Assembly: GCF_014042345.1 (NCBI RefSeq)
Contig: NZ_JACEZT010000020.1
Coordinates: forward strand, 1 to 64,000
Source of the DNA: Rugamonas brunnea
Lineage (GTDB): Bacteria > Pseudomonadota > Gammaproteobacteria > Burkholderiales > Burkholderiaceae_D
DNA length: 64,000 bases
Reading direction: 5' to 3'
The stretch's first letter is position 1. Each line of letters opens with the position of its first letter. Positions 43,150-52,413 of the stretch are shown piece after piece. The position numbers were made by a program, and so were the translations under genes. The notes beneath the pieces were generated by a model. The model ran no database searches and was not told where the DNA came from. It saw only the letters and a program-made list of their open reading frames with translations.

Positions 43150-43713
43150 ATGGCCAAATACGGTTGGTTGCCGGAAGGCGTAAATCGCACCCGGCGCATC
43201 ATCGGCAGGGTGATTAACCAAAAACAATTACCGGCTTTTGTCTACCGGTTCGACGCGCGCTCGCCCGCGACGATCCGGGCCACCGGCTTCCAGCCATGGA
43301 ATGGCGCCGGCGGCATTTCGATGATGGAGCACGTGAACAACGCCTACGCCACCGGCCACGCGCAGGCCGGGAATCAGACCAAGTACGACAGCCAGTTCGT
43401 TTCCACCGGCGCCTACGGCATCCTCAAGCACATCGACCCCACGTTCGCGCAGCAGGTGCTGCAAACCAACCTGTACAAGATCGACACGGCGGTGGCTTTG
43501 CTGACCGGCATGTTCTACGACGCCAACGATGTGTTCGACCGGGCCGGCATCAACCGGCCGTACGCCACGCAGCGCGAGTGGATCAAGGAGGGCGGCATCG
43601 ACCAGGCCGCCGTCGTCGCCACCATGACGGGCGCCACCTATGCGGGACAACTGGCCATGCCGGGAGGCAACGCGCCGGACGAGGGCGCGCTGCAGGGGTG
43701 GGCGGCGTTCTGA
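43150..43713 (+). CDS. stand-alone ADP-ribosyltransferase, pertussis toxin S1-like
   Basis: A 187-residue protein with the motif set of R-S-E class mono-ADP-ribosyltransferases. Y32-R33-F34-D35-A36-R37 followed by SP and GFQPW matches the YRxDxR...GF start of pertussis toxin S1 and cholera toxin A; H61 in MEHVNNAY matches the HxxG region; FVSTG at 83-87 is the S-T-S strand; Q141-R-E143-W followed by IKEGGI is the turn with catalytic Glu, in line with QSEY/HRRIP of S1 and QEVSALGGIP of CtxA. There is no signal peptide or B-subunit gene. AAGGGGAG precedes the ATG. It likely transfers ADP-ribose from NAD+ to an unknown target; it may be an effector. First 28 residues are extra. Confidence 0.85.
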   Translation: MAKYGWLPEGVNRTRRIIGRVINQKQLPAFVYRFDARSPATIRATGFQPWNGAGGISMMEHVNNAYATGHAQAGNQTKYDSQFVSTGAYGILKHIDPTFAQQVLQTNLYKIDTAVALLTGMFYDANDVFDRAGINRPYATQREWIKEGGIDQAAVVATMTGATYAGQLAMPGGNAPDEGALQGWAAF

Positions 43714-43739
43714 CAGCCAGGAGGGGGGGCGCACCTTTG

Positions 43740-45437
43740 TCACCATGACGTTGGGCTAGCCGCAATCACACAACGATTTCGCCCTTGACGCTTTGCCTCA
43801 TATAAGGCGCCATCGGCAAGTTGGATCACCTGGCGCAAATCGGCTGAGGCACCTTGCACCAGACAGCCGCCCAAGCTGATCGTGACCCTCCCCACCGGGT
43901 CGAACGTGAATTGTTCGATGGCGCACCTGAGCTTTTCCGCAACGGCCAGCAATTCCTCGGCGGTTTTGACGGAGTACAGCAACACCACAAACTCCTCGCC
44001 GCCGTAACGCGCCACGAAGTCAGTGGCACGCAAGGAGCCGACAAGCTGCTCAGCGACCGCTACGAGGACGCTGTCCCCAATCTGGTGGCCATATTGGTCG
44101 TTGACGCGTTTGAACAAGTCGGTATCGATGACGAGCAGGCCGTACGCTACACCGGTGCGGGCCGACAGCGCATGCACCTCGGTCAACTTCTGGTCGAACG
44201 CGCGCCGATTCGCGACCCGGGTCAGGCCGTCCGTCATCGCCTGTCGGGTCAATGCTTCGTTGGCGAGGGCCAGTGCCCTGGTCCGTTCATGGACACGCTG
44301 CTCGAGCAGCTCGTTTGCTTCGAGCAAATCGCGCCGGCTTGCCGTCAGATTGACCGATGCGGCCTGGATCGCATCTGCCAAGCGCTGCAATTCCGGCGGC
44401 AGATGCGCTGCGATCATCACGTGGGCGTTCTCGCCACCCAGGCGGTCCACCGCCGTGGCCAGTATCGCAATGGGCGTATTCAGATATGAGGCAATCCAAT
44501 AGGCCAGCCAGGCTGCCAGCAAGGCCACAATGAAGGTAATGGCGGCCATCTCCTTCACAAATGCACGCAAGGGGGCATAGGCCACATCCACTGGCTGGCG
44601 GAGCACGATGCGCCAGCCCAGGTGCTGGTTTTCCGATTCGCGCAAGGCGGCCTGGCCCGTCACATAGCGTTTGCCATCGGCCCACATGAGTTCGCCTACA
44701 CTGTTGCTGATGTTAGCCTGCAGCCGCAACGAGGTCGCTCCAGTCTCGGCAAACGGATACAAGGTCACACCGTGTCGGTCCATGATGTAAATCCGCAATT
44801 GGCGTGATTCGGCGTCAGCCTGCAAGATCGATTCAGCCAGGCGCGTTATCCAGCTCCAATGCACGTGCGCGCACAGCACGCCTCTGATTGCTCCGGTGGT
44901 ATCCCGCACCGGGGCGGCGATGTCGATGAAGCGCAACGGTTCGCTTTCCTGATTTCGGGGCATCAGGCGACTCAACAAGACCGCTTCATGCACATCACCG
45001 ATCCAGGTCGACGTCTTACCGAACTTGAACCAATCATGCTGCGAGACGTCTTTTCCCACCAACATTTGCCGCGTCGCAGCCAGCACGTGTCCATCTGTCG
45101 ACGCCACGCCCAGCCAAGCGTATTCCATTTTCAGCGCGCGCTTGGCATCTAGTCTTTCCTGCAGGTCGGGCTCGGGTGCGCCGTTCAGCAACATGTCCGG
45201 CATGCGTGACAGATCGGTGATTTCCGAGCTCCGATCACGCAATCCTTCTGCGATCAATTCCGACGCCGCATGCACACGCGCTTGTAGTTCGTCGCGGACC
45301 TGTGACTCCAGCAGATGGATCGTCCATGAGCCCCAGGCGACGCTCGCGACCAGCAAAACAAGGAAGGTCAGCAAGCCAAAGGCACAGGCCATTCGGGCGC
45401 GGAAACTGAGGTGCTTGAACAACTTTGCTGATCGCAT
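43740..45437 (-). CDS. membrane diguanylate cyclase with periplasmic Cache-type sensor
   Basis: A 565-residue GGDEF protein. Membrane helix at about 15-37, a periplasmic dCache-like domain (about 40-290, with AWLGVASTDGHVLAATRQMLVGKDVSQHDWF and RFIDIAAPVRDTTG), a second helix (about 300-322), a HAMP-like and coiled-coil segment, then GGDEF (about 405-560). The active site is YGGEEF and the inhibitory RxxD (RATD) stands five residues before it, so it should make c-di-GMP with product feedback. It is the third gene of a minus-strand series after a GGDEF-EAL protein and a chemoreceptor. Less GC-rich codon use than core neighbours. Confidence 0.94.
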   Translation of the reverse strand: MRSAKLFKHLSFRARMACAFGLLTFLVLLVASVAWGSWTIHLLESQVRDELQARVHAASELIAEGLRDRSSEITDLSRMPDMLLNGAPEPDLQERLDAKRALKMEYAWLGVASTDGHVLAATRQMLVGKDVSQHDWFKFGKTSTWIGDVHEAVLLSRLMPRNQESEPLRFIDIAAPVRDTTGAIRGVLCAHVHWSWITRLAESILQADAESRQLRIYIMDRHGVTLYPFAETGATSLRLQANISNSVGELMWADGKRYVTGQAALRESENQHLGWRIVLRQPVDVAYAPLRAFVKEMAAITFIVALLAAWLAYWIASYLNTPIAILATAVDRLGGENAHVMIAAHLPPELQRLADAIQAASVNLTASRRDLLEANELLEQRVHERTRALALANEALTRQAMTDGLTRVANRRAFDQKLTEVHALSARTGVAYGLLVIDTDLFKRVNDQYGHQIGDSVLVAVAEQLVGSLRATDFVARYGGEEFVVLLYSVKTAEELLAVAEKLRCAIEQFTFDPVGRVTISLGGCLVQGASADLRQVIQLADGALYEAKRQGRNRCVIAASPTSW

Positions 45438-45510
45438 CTATTTATCTCGCGGCAGGCCCAAGTGCGCCCGGACGTTACCCCTGACGCGGTCGCGGTGGGG
45501 GGACAGAAAT

Positions 45511-48432
45511 TCACGCATCATGCTCGGTCGAGGTCCAGAAAAGGGGCGTGAGGGCCGGCTTACCGAACAGGTAACCCTGGAAGGCGTCGCACCCTAATTG
45601 GGCCAGGAATGCAAATTGCGCCGGGGTTTCGACACCCTCCGCCACAACCCGCAGGCCCAGCGTGGCGGCCAGCGCCAGGATGGTGCGTGCGATGGCTGCA
45701 TCATGGCTGTCGGTGTCGACATGGGTGACGAAGCTGCGGTCGATCTTGAGCTGGTATAGCGGCAGGCGGCGCAGGTAGCTGAGGGAGGAGTAGCCGGTGC
45801 CGAAGTCGTCCAGCGAGAAGCGCACGCCCAGCGTACGCAGCGCGTGCATCTTGCCCACGGTTTCCTCGAGGTCGGCGTGGAACATGCTTTCGGTCAGTTC
45901 CAGCCGCAACAAGCCGGGATTGGCGCCCGTTTCGTCCAGCACGGCCTTGACCTGTTCGACAAAGCCGGCATCGCGCATCTGGCGCGCGCTGACGTTGACG
46001 GCCACGGTGAGTCCGGCGCGCGCAGGATCGTGTCGCCAGTCGGCCAGCTGGAGGCAAGCCTGCCGCAAAACCCAATGGCCGATGGACAGGATCAGTCCCG
46101 ATTGCTCGGCCAGCGGAATGAATTCCACCGGCGATACCATGCCCTTGTCTGGATGCTGCCAGCGGATCAGGGCTTCATAGCCGCGCAGCTCGCGCGCCGT
46201 ACCCACCACCGGCTGATAGAACAGGCGCAGCTCATCGCGCTGCTGCGCTACCCGCAGGTCGGCCAGCAGGCGCGCGGTGGCCAGGATCTGTTCCTGCAGC
46301 GCGGGGGCGAACACATGGACCCGGTTCTTGCCCTGCGCCTTGGCCCGATACAGCGCCATGTCGGCTTGCTTGAGCAGTTCTTCCTCGCCCACGCCGCCCT
46401 GGTCGAACATGACCAGTCCGATGCTGCAGGAAGAATCGACGCGCAAGTCGTTGAAGTAGAACGGCACCGCCAGCACATCGCGGATACTGCCGGCCAGATC
46501 CTCGGCCAGGCGGCAGGCGGTGTCGTGGTCATGGCCAAGCTCCGGCAGGACCAGGATGAACTCATCGCCGCCCATGCGCGCCACCGTATCGCCCTTGCGC
46601 ACACGTGACTGCAGGCGTCGCGCCACCTGGCGCAATAGCTCGTCGCCCTGTTCATGGCCAAGGGTGTCGTTAATGCCCTTGAAATCATCCAGGTCCAACG
46701 ACAGCAAGGCGCCATACTGGCCGCTGCGCTCACCCTGTGCCAGCACCATCTTCAGCCGGTCGATCAGCAGCAGGCGGTTGGGCAGACTGGTCAGCGTATC
46801 GTAGAAGGCCAGGCGCTGAACCGCCTGTTCGGCATGCTTGCGCTCTGTGATATCGGCGCGAATCGCAATGTACTGGTTCGGAATGCCGTCGGCGCCGATG
46901 AAGGGCACGATGGTGCTGTACACCCAGTACAAGCTGCCATCCTTGGCGCGGTTGCAGATTTCTCCGCTCCATACCTTGCCGGAACCGATGGTGCGCCACA
47001 GGTCCTGGAAGAAGGCGCGCGGATGATGGCCTGAATTGACCACACTATGCGTGCGGCCAAGCAGTTCGCTGCGGGCGTACTTTGAGATCGTGCAGAACTT
47101 GTCGTTGACATGGATGATCACGCCCTGCGCATCGGTGACGGCGACAATGGCGTGGGCATCCAGCGCGTCCTTCAGCTTGGACAGTTCTTCCATCGATTCC
47201 AGCATGCGGCGGCGCGCGATCTCGCGCTCGGTGGTGTCGGCAAAGATGGCCAGCACGCCATCCAGCGCGCCGTCCGTGCCGCGCTCGGGAACCACGGTGG
47301 CTGTGACGTGGCGTTGCGCTCCGTACACATCGGTAAAGGCGAAATCAGCCTCGGTATGCTGGCCGGCCATGGCGCGCGCCATCAGTGGCTCGACTTTGCC
47401 ACGCCACTCGGTCGGTACTGCGTAGCGCCATGGCAGGCCCGATAACGCGCCATCCTTGCGCCCCATCCGGCGCGCAAAGGGCGGGTTGGCATAGCGGCAG
47501 TGCTGACTGGCGTCCAGTGCAACAATTTCCACGGGGACGTTGCGCAGTACGCGCTGCAATTCAAGCTGCTGTTCCTGCAACTGGCGCGACGACCGTTCCA
47601 GCAGGCGATGCGGCCGTTCTACGCTGGCGTAAAAGGTGGCCCGGTAAATGAAGCCGTAGGCAACGGTTTTGAACAGGTGGCCGAATACATTGAGGAAGTC
47701 CGAGGTGGCCACGTAGTTGGTGAAGGCCAGCTCGCCGATTCCCATGATGAAGGTGGAGGCGGCCAACCACAGGAAGCGGCCCTCCGGATCCTGCTTTCGC
47801 TGCAGGAAAAACCAGCAGGCCGCCGCCAGGTTGCTGGCGCAAAGCAGGTATTCCAGCCGGGCCTTGAGCGGACTGACGCCGTGGCCGGGGATGAACAAGG
47901 TGGGGAACCAATCGAGGTGAAAGGTGCCCAGCCAGCCGTAGCTGATCACGCCGGCGATAGCTGCCGCCAGCCAGGCCGCGCGCCCGCCCGGCAGGCGGGC
48001 GCCGGCGGCCACCAGCACGATGGTCATCAGTTCAGCAACGCGCCCGCCTAGCCAGAAAAAGATAGCCTTGCCGGTACTGGCATCGCTGAACAGCGATGGC
48101 ATGTACTCGAAGCTGAGGGCATGCAGCACATCCAGGCCCGCCACTAGCGTAAAACCTGCCAGCAGCGCCTTGGTGCTGCTATCGTTGCCATGGCGCAGCG
48201 TGTGCCAGGCCAGCGACACCACCATGATGGAGACGACCACCGAGAACAGTTCCAGCAACAGGTGAACGGAAGCGTGATCAGCCGGTCGTCCGGCAAACAA
48301 TGTCAGTGGCGGCAAACTCATGGCAGAGGCCATGACCAGCGCGGCGACCGTGCAGGTGAGTAGGGTGCGCTGGACGCTCCACTCCAGCGCCTTCCAAGGG
48401 TTGGGCATATAGGCTTTCAGCGGCTCAGGCAT
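45511..48432 (-). CDS. MASE3-PAS-PAS-GGDEF-EAL bifunctional c-di-GMP protein
   Basis: A protein of about 973 residues. The N-terminal 280 residues form a MASE3-type membrane sensor with about eight helices (ELFSVVVSIMVVSLAWHT, AGLDVLHALSFEYMPSLF, GFIYRATFYASVERPHRLL). Two PAS domains follow (about 300-420 and 425-545, second with PAC), then GGDEF with intact MGGDEF and EAL with YEALIRWQHP, LRLELTES and LDDFGTGYSS. Both catalytic halves look intact, so it may make or degrade c-di-GMP according to signals from the membrane and PAS domains. Start uncertain: ATG 48432 is used, TTG 48462 is in frame; neither has a good ribosome site. Directly downstream of a chemoreceptor gene. Confidence 0.93.
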   Translation of the reverse strand: MPEPLKAYMPNPWKALEWSVQRTLLTCTVAALVMASAMSLPPLTLFAGRPADHASVHLLLELFSVVVSIMVVSLAWHTLRHGNDSSTKALLAGFTLVAGLDVLHALSFEYMPSLFSDASTGKAIFFWLGGRVAELMTIVLVAAGARLPGGRAAWLAAAIAGVISYGWLGTFHLDWFPTLFIPGHGVSPLKARLEYLLCASNLAAACWFFLQRKQDPEGRFLWLAASTFIMGIGELAFTNYVATSDFLNVFGHLFKTVAYGFIYRATFYASVERPHRLLERSSRQLQEQQLELQRVLRNVPVEIVALDASQHCRYANPPFARRMGRKDGALSGLPWRYAVPTEWRGKVEPLMARAMAGQHTEADFAFTDVYGAQRHVTATVVPERGTDGALDGVLAIFADTTEREIARRRMLESMEELSKLKDALDAHAIVAVTDAQGVIIHVNDKFCTISKYARSELLGRTHSVVNSGHHPRAFFQDLWRTIGSGKVWSGEICNRAKDGSLYWVYSTIVPFIGADGIPNQYIAIRADITERKHAEQAVQRLAFYDTLTSLPNRLLLIDRLKMVLAQGERSGQYGALLSLDLDDFKGINDTLGHEQGDELLRQVARRLQSRVRKGDTVARMGGDEFILVLPELGHDHDTACRLAEDLAGSIRDVLAVPFYFNDLRVDSSCSIGLVMFDQGGVGEEELLKQADMALYRAKAQGKNRVHVFAPALQEQILATARLLADLRVAQQRDELRLFYQPVVGTARELRGYEALIRWQHPDKGMVSPVEFIPLAEQSGLILSIGHWVLRQACLQLADWRHDPARAGLTVAVNVSARQMRDAGFVEQVKAVLDETGANPGLLRLELTESMFHADLEETVGKMHALRTLGVRFSLDDFGTGYSSLSYLRRLPLYQLKIDRSFVTHVDTDSHDAAIARTILALAATLGLRVVAEGVETPAQFAFLAQLGCDAFQGYLFGKPALTPLFWTSTEHDA

Positions 48433-48480
48433 CGATGAGGAGGTTTCCTCTGGTGGCGACAAAGGGGCGGGAGGTCACCA

Positions 48481-50175
48481 TCAGTACTGCTCCCAAACGC
48501 CACCATTGCCGCTAGAGAGCGCAACAGCCTTCCTGGCCGACAAAGACGGTGTCGGTAACTGCGCATGTGCCGTTGCCACTGCGCGCAGTGCTGGCTTTGT
48601 CGGCAGGCTTGTTGCCATTCCCGGTTGCATGCTGTCGAGCTTGAACACACTGACCACTTGCGACAGACTGACGGCTTGGTCCTGCAAGGCTTGCGCGGCG
48701 GCTGACGCTTCCTCTACCAGTGCAGCGTTCGATTGCGTTACGTTATCCATTTCCACGACCGCTTGATTGATCTGCGCAATTCCTGAACTTTGCTCCGCAC
48801 TGGCCGCCGTGATCTCGCTCATGATGTCAGTTACGCGTTGGATACTGGTAACAATTTCTTCCATCGTTGCCCCAGCCTCGTTAACCAAACCGCTGCCGGC
48901 GTTGACCTGATCTACCGAGTCTTCAATCAAGGATTTGATTTCCTTCGCGGCAGCCGCAGAGCGTTGGGCCAAATTGCGCACTTCCGACGCCACGACTGCA
49001 AAGCCACGGCCTTGTTCGCCAGCGCGAGCCGCTTCCACTGCCGCATTGAGAGCGAGGATGTTGGTCTGGAACGCGATGCCGTCAATCACGCCGATAATGT
49101 CCGCGATTTTTCTGGATGAGGAATTGATCGCGTCCATCATCGCAACCACTTGCGATATAACTTGCCCGCCTTTACCCGCAACATCCGAGGCCATCTGCGC
49201 TAGCCCATTTGCCTGGCGTGCGTTGTCGGCATTTTGCTGAACTGTTGAAGTCAGTTCTTCCATGGAGGATGCCGTCTCTTCGAGCGAACTGGCCTGCTGT
49301 TCGGTGCGAGCAGACAGGTCGAGGTTCCCTGCGGCGATCTGTGTCGCAGCGCCAGTGATGGTTTCGGTACCGGCTCGCACGTTACCAACGATGCTGACCA
49401 AGTTCTCGTTCATATTTTTCAATGCCAGTAGCAACTGGCCGGTCTCATCCTTTGATCTGACGTCAATCCGGCTCCTGAGGTCACCGCCTGCGACGGCATT
49501 GGCGAGCTGCACGGCGGAGTCCAGGGGACGGGTGATCGAGCGAGTGATCCAACGCGCAAAGCCCGACCCAATGATCACAGCCAACACGCTGATTACGACC
49601 ATCATCGTTTGGCCGGAACGAATGCTTGCCTTGGTCGCGGCGCCTGCTTGATTGACGAGTTCTTTTTGGATAGACAGCAATTTGTCCAAGGGGGCTTGGG
49701 TATCGTCCAGCGCCGGCAGCGTTTCATCGAGAGCGATCTGCCGGGCCTCCTCGTGTTGTCCCTCCTTCACCAGGTTACCCACCTTGGTGAACGAAGCAAC
49801 ATAGGCAGCTCTTTTTTCCTTGAAGTCCCGCAGTGCTTGCCGGGCGTCGTCACGGCGGATTAACTTTTCCAGCGTCTCAATCGCCTCAACAATGATCTTT
49901 TTATTCGACTCGATTTTTGCAAACGTAAAGTCGATCTTCGCTTGGTCGGTCAGCAGCACCAATTCCATCGTGCGGCGTGCATTGGCGCGCATCGTCGAAT
50001 TGATGGTCACCACCGCGTCGGCCTTCACCCAGTCCTGATCAATCATCGTCCCGGTATCTCTGCCTATGGACGCAAAGCGCGAAATGCCGACGGCGGACAG
50101 GGACATCAACAAGACGAGAATAAGACCAAAGCCTATGGCAAGGCGATTTCCAATTTTCAGGTTCGATATATTCAT
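48481..50175 (-). CDS. methyl-accepting chemotaxis protein with C-terminal WxxY end
   Basis: A 564-residue chemoreceptor: helix 1 (about 9-31), four-helix-bundle sensor (about 35-185), helix 2 (about 190-210), HAMP (RSITRPLDSAVQLANAVAGGDL) and signalling domain with IAFQTNILALNAAVEAARAGEQG. The tail ends GGVWEQY, close to the WxxF/WxxY pentapeptide that recruits CheR. It is less GC-rich than the other two receptors. ATG 50175 is preferred to TTG 50181; the ribosome site is weak. It heads a series with the GGDEF-EAL and GGDEF genes, 48 nt and 73 nt apart, which suggests a joint motility/biofilm switch. Confidence 0.93.
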   Translation of the reverse strand: MNISNLKIGNRLAIGFGLILVLLMSLSAVGISRFASIGRDTGTMIDQDWVKADAVVTINSTMRANARRTMELVLLTDQAKIDFTFAKIESNKKIIVEAIETLEKLIRRDDARQALRDFKEKRAAYVASFTKVGNLVKEGQHEEARQIALDETLPALDDTQAPLDKLLSIQKELVNQAGAATKASIRSGQTMMVVISVLAVIIGSGFARWITRSITRPLDSAVQLANAVAGGDLRSRIDVRSKDETGQLLLALKNMNENLVSIVGNVRAGTETITGAATQIAAGNLDLSARTEQQASSLEETASSMEELTSTVQQNADNARQANGLAQMASDVAGKGGQVISQVVAMMDAINSSSRKIADIIGVIDGIAFQTNILALNAAVEAARAGEQGRGFAVVASEVRNLAQRSAAAAKEIKSLIEDSVDQVNAGSGLVNEAGATMEEIVTSIQRVTDIMSEITAASAEQSSGIAQINQAVVEMDNVTQSNAALVEEASAAAQALQDQAVSLSQVVSVFKLDSMQPGMATSLPTKPALRAVATAHAQLPTPSLSARKAVALSSGNGGVWEQY

Positions 50176-50532
50176 TCGCAAATATTTTTTAGAGAAAGAA
50201 GATCAGTGCAAAAAGCGTGTGGCAATGGCAAGTTGGTCATACAATTTTCCATGCGGAAATTTTTGAATCGTGACTTATCGCATTCGCTACACCTATGGCT
50301 GCATAGACGGTGGTTGTTATCTAAGTGTTCGCGCGCTCAGCGGGGAAAATGATGGACAGCACAAGCTCGGACTTGCAGAGGCTGCTGGCGGACGACTGCT
50401 AGGTCCAGGAATTTGAGTCAGGTGTTGCAGCAGATTTGGCTTGCTCGGGGCGTCCTTTGTACCGGCTCGCCATTATATTGATTCCGCTGTTTTACGAATC
50501 CATAGTTGTGGACAATCTGCTAGACTGAACCG
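50176..50532. other. divergent promoter region chemoreceptor / AraC-type regulator 3
   Basis: About 357 bases without a supported gene; short frames here lack family features. AT-rich stretches near 50180-50270 (chemoreceptor side) and 50470-50530 (regulator side) should hold the promoters, but no convincing -35/-10 pair was found. Confidence 0.45.
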
Positions 50533-51576
50533 ATGCCGCTATTTGATCCTTACATCCCCGTCCGTTATGTTCGCGCCCTGACGGGCTTGATCGAGTCGGT
50601 TGCGCCCGGCGACTTGGCCGCCATTCTGAAGGGCGCTGCCTTATGTGCGGCGGACATGGATGAAAGCAGCCAGCATCTCACCATCCAGCAAGTGGACCGG
50701 TTGATCCAGGTCGCCATGCAAGTGCTGGAGCGCGAGGATATCGGTTTCGAGTGGGGGATGCTGCTTGGCCTGGACTCTCATGGCGCGCTCTCGCCCATGT
50801 TCCGCAATGCCCGCACGTTGGGCGAGCTACTCCATGTCGCAGCGTTCTACCATCATCTGGTCACGCCTGTTTTTCGCGCGCGCATGCAGCGCGGAGAGTT
50901 GCAAAGCGAATATATCGTGCACCCGGCAGCAGGCATGTCGGCGGGCACGTTATACCAGTTGATGGAAACGCAGGCGGTATCGCTGTTCCTTGGCATCTCA
51001 TCGGTGCTTGGCTATGTATCCGATGTCAAGATCCATGTGTCGATGCGGCGTCCTGCACATATCGCCCGCTACCATGCGCTGTCCAGGGAGTCGTTCCATT
51101 TCCATGTGGGCGGCGTGCCCAAGGTGCGGGTGGTCGTGCCGACCAGCTTGCTAGACAGGCCGCTGAGGCAAAGCCGCATGGCGGCGCCTGTTGACAGAAC
51201 AGGCTTGGTCGCGGCCGTCCAGCAGGTCCGGCCAACGCGTGAAATCGGCGGATGGATCAAATTGCTGTTGAGCGAAGTGGAGGGCGCCCAGCTTACCCGT
51301 GCCGATTTTGCTGCCATGTTGAATGTCTGTCCGCGTACGGTGACGCGGATGCTGGCATCGGAAGGGATTAACTTGCGCCAATTAGCAAATGATATACGGT
51401 ATCGGCGTGCTGCCCACCTGCTGGACACGACGGCACAGCCGGTCGAAGCCATTGCCGCTCGCTTAGGTTATGGCAGTTCCAGTGCGTTTATAGGCGCGTT
51501 CCAGAAAGTGGCGGGGGTCACCCCTGGCGAGTTTCGCATGCAAATGGGCAAACGATCATCCTTTGACCAAAGCTAG
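50533..51576 (+). CDS. AraC family regulator, ArgR/OruR-like sensor domain (regulator 3)
   Basis: A 347-residue AraC-type regulator with the Arabinose_bd-type sensor part (about 1-200; YVRALTGLIESVAPGDLAAILKGAAL) and the C-terminal helix-turn-helix pair (LTRADFAAMLNVCPRTVTRMLASEGINLRQLAND; PVEAIAARLGYGSSSAFIGAFQKVAGVTPGEFR). Unlike the other two regulators of this type, it does not adjoin a catabolic operon: upstream is the chemoreceptor/GGDEF series on the other strand, downstream the tRNA-Phe region. It may control the divergent chemoreceptor genes, which is only an inference. Start ATG 50533 agrees with the domain. Confidence 0.9.
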   Translation: MPLFDPYIPVRYVRALTGLIESVAPGDLAAILKGAALCAADMDESSQHLTIQQVDRLIQVAMQVLEREDIGFEWGMLLGLDSHGALSPMFRNARTLGELLHVAAFYHHLVTPVFRARMQRGELQSEYIVHPAAGMSAGTLYQLMETQAVSLFLGISSVLGYVSDVKIHVSMRRPAHIARYHALSRESFHFHVGGVPKVRVVVPTSLLDRPLRQSRMAAPVDRTGLVAAVQQVRPTREIGGWIKLLLSEVEGAQLTRADFAAMLNVCPRTVTRMLASEGINLRQLANDIRYRRAAHLLDTTAQPVEAIAARLGYGSSSAFIGAFQKVAGVTPGEFRMQMGKRSSFDQS

Positions 51577-51660
51577 TGGTGGCGATTCGTTCGCTTGTGC
51601 GGCCCAGCGGAGTACAGAAGGACAGACCGGACACGAGGACTGCGGCCTGAGAAAACAAAA

Positions 51661-51754
51661 AACGCCGATCGGCAGGGATCGGCGTTTCGTCAAGAGTGCC
51701 TGGTCGACTGCGGCTGAATCGAATCATCGGCACTTCCGGATTAACGGAGCTTGC
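51661..51754 (-). repeat. decayed copy of the terminator plus tRNA-Phe block
   Basis: The segment begins with a perfect hairpin AACGCCGATC/GATCGGCGTT (51661-51686) that matches the terminator at 52120-52145 apart from the loop, continues identically through TTTCGTCAAG, then shows a gapped, decayed likeness to the tRNA-Phe 3' part (GAATCGAA at 51716-51723). The bases before it (AGACCGGACACGAGGACT...) also resemble those before the intact block. So a block of at least 130 bp has been duplicated here, 459 bp from the intact one. Confidence 0.7.
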
Positions 51755-51934
51755 TCATGCGGTCGTATTAATTATTGTTCCGACGGGACCTGAGGTGGCT
51801 TTTGGCGGTTCGATCGCTGGTGCCTTGGTCCCGTCATTGTCGCCATCAGCGTCGGTGCCCACTGGTTTTGCTTGTGGGGTCACCACCGGGGGAACGTAGG
51901 GGGTTGAGGTTGCACTTCCGATCGGCGTACTCAT
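51755..51934 (-). CDS. small proline/threonine-rich protein of unknown function
   Basis: A 59-residue protein, low-complexity: STPIGSATSTPYVPPVVTP, then GTDADGDNDGTKAPAIEPPKA and a short hydrophobic end (GPVGTIINTTA). The acidic DADGDNDG could bind a divalent cation, as in calcium loops, though this is speculative. CTGGAGCAGAGC precedes ATG 51934, which supports translation. No signal peptide or membrane helix. It lies between the decayed and the intact tRNA-Phe blocks, so it may be cargo of the element that duplicated them. I do not recognise a family. Confidence 0.55.
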   Translation of the reverse strand: MSTPIGSATSTPYVPPVVTPQAKPVGTDADGDNDGTKAPAIEPPKATSGPVGTIINTTA

Positions 51935-52119
51935 GCTCTGCTCCAGGTTTGAGTTTGTTAGGGACTTCATCAGAAGTAACGGTCGCAAACTGCAGAACAT
52001 TAATTGAGCGTGGCGGGGCCACGATTGACTTAAGCGATGGGATCGACTCTGCCGTGTGGCCCAACGGTAAATGAACCGGCAATAGACCGGGCACAAGGAC
52101 TTCGCGTGCCAGAAACAAA

Positions 52120-52145
52120 AACGCCGATCTGCATGGATCGGCGTT
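52120..52145 (-). terminator. terminator of tRNA-Phe (second copy)
   Basis: A perfect 10-bp stem AACGCCGATC/GATCGGCGTT with a 6-nt loop, followed on the minus strand by a T-run (TTTTTGTTTC), after the 3' end of tRNA-Phe. Confidence 0.85.
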
Positions 52146-52161
52146 TCGTCAAGGATGTTCT

Positions 52162-52237
<76 letters not shown>

Positions 52238-52373
52238 AAGGACCGCAATTATAGCAGGCTCAAGAGAATTGACAAGGCCGGCGGCGAAAAAGATTTTCCG
52301 GCCGGTCGCGGCGGCGGGCATTTGCCATATCAACATCATGGCAGGCGCAGCAATTGCCGCACGCCACAAACGC

Positions 52374-52379
52374 TATAAT
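52374..52379 (+). promoter_or_regulatory. possible -10 box (TATAAT) of the UbiH-family gene
   Basis: A perfect TATAAT lies about 35 bases before ATG 52414. A -35 is less clear (CAATTG or TTGCCG at 52351-52359). It argues against the upstream ATG 52378 as start. Confidence 0.45.
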
Positions 52380-52413
52380 GAATGCCCCGATCAACCACCC
52401 ATCCACTCCCACC

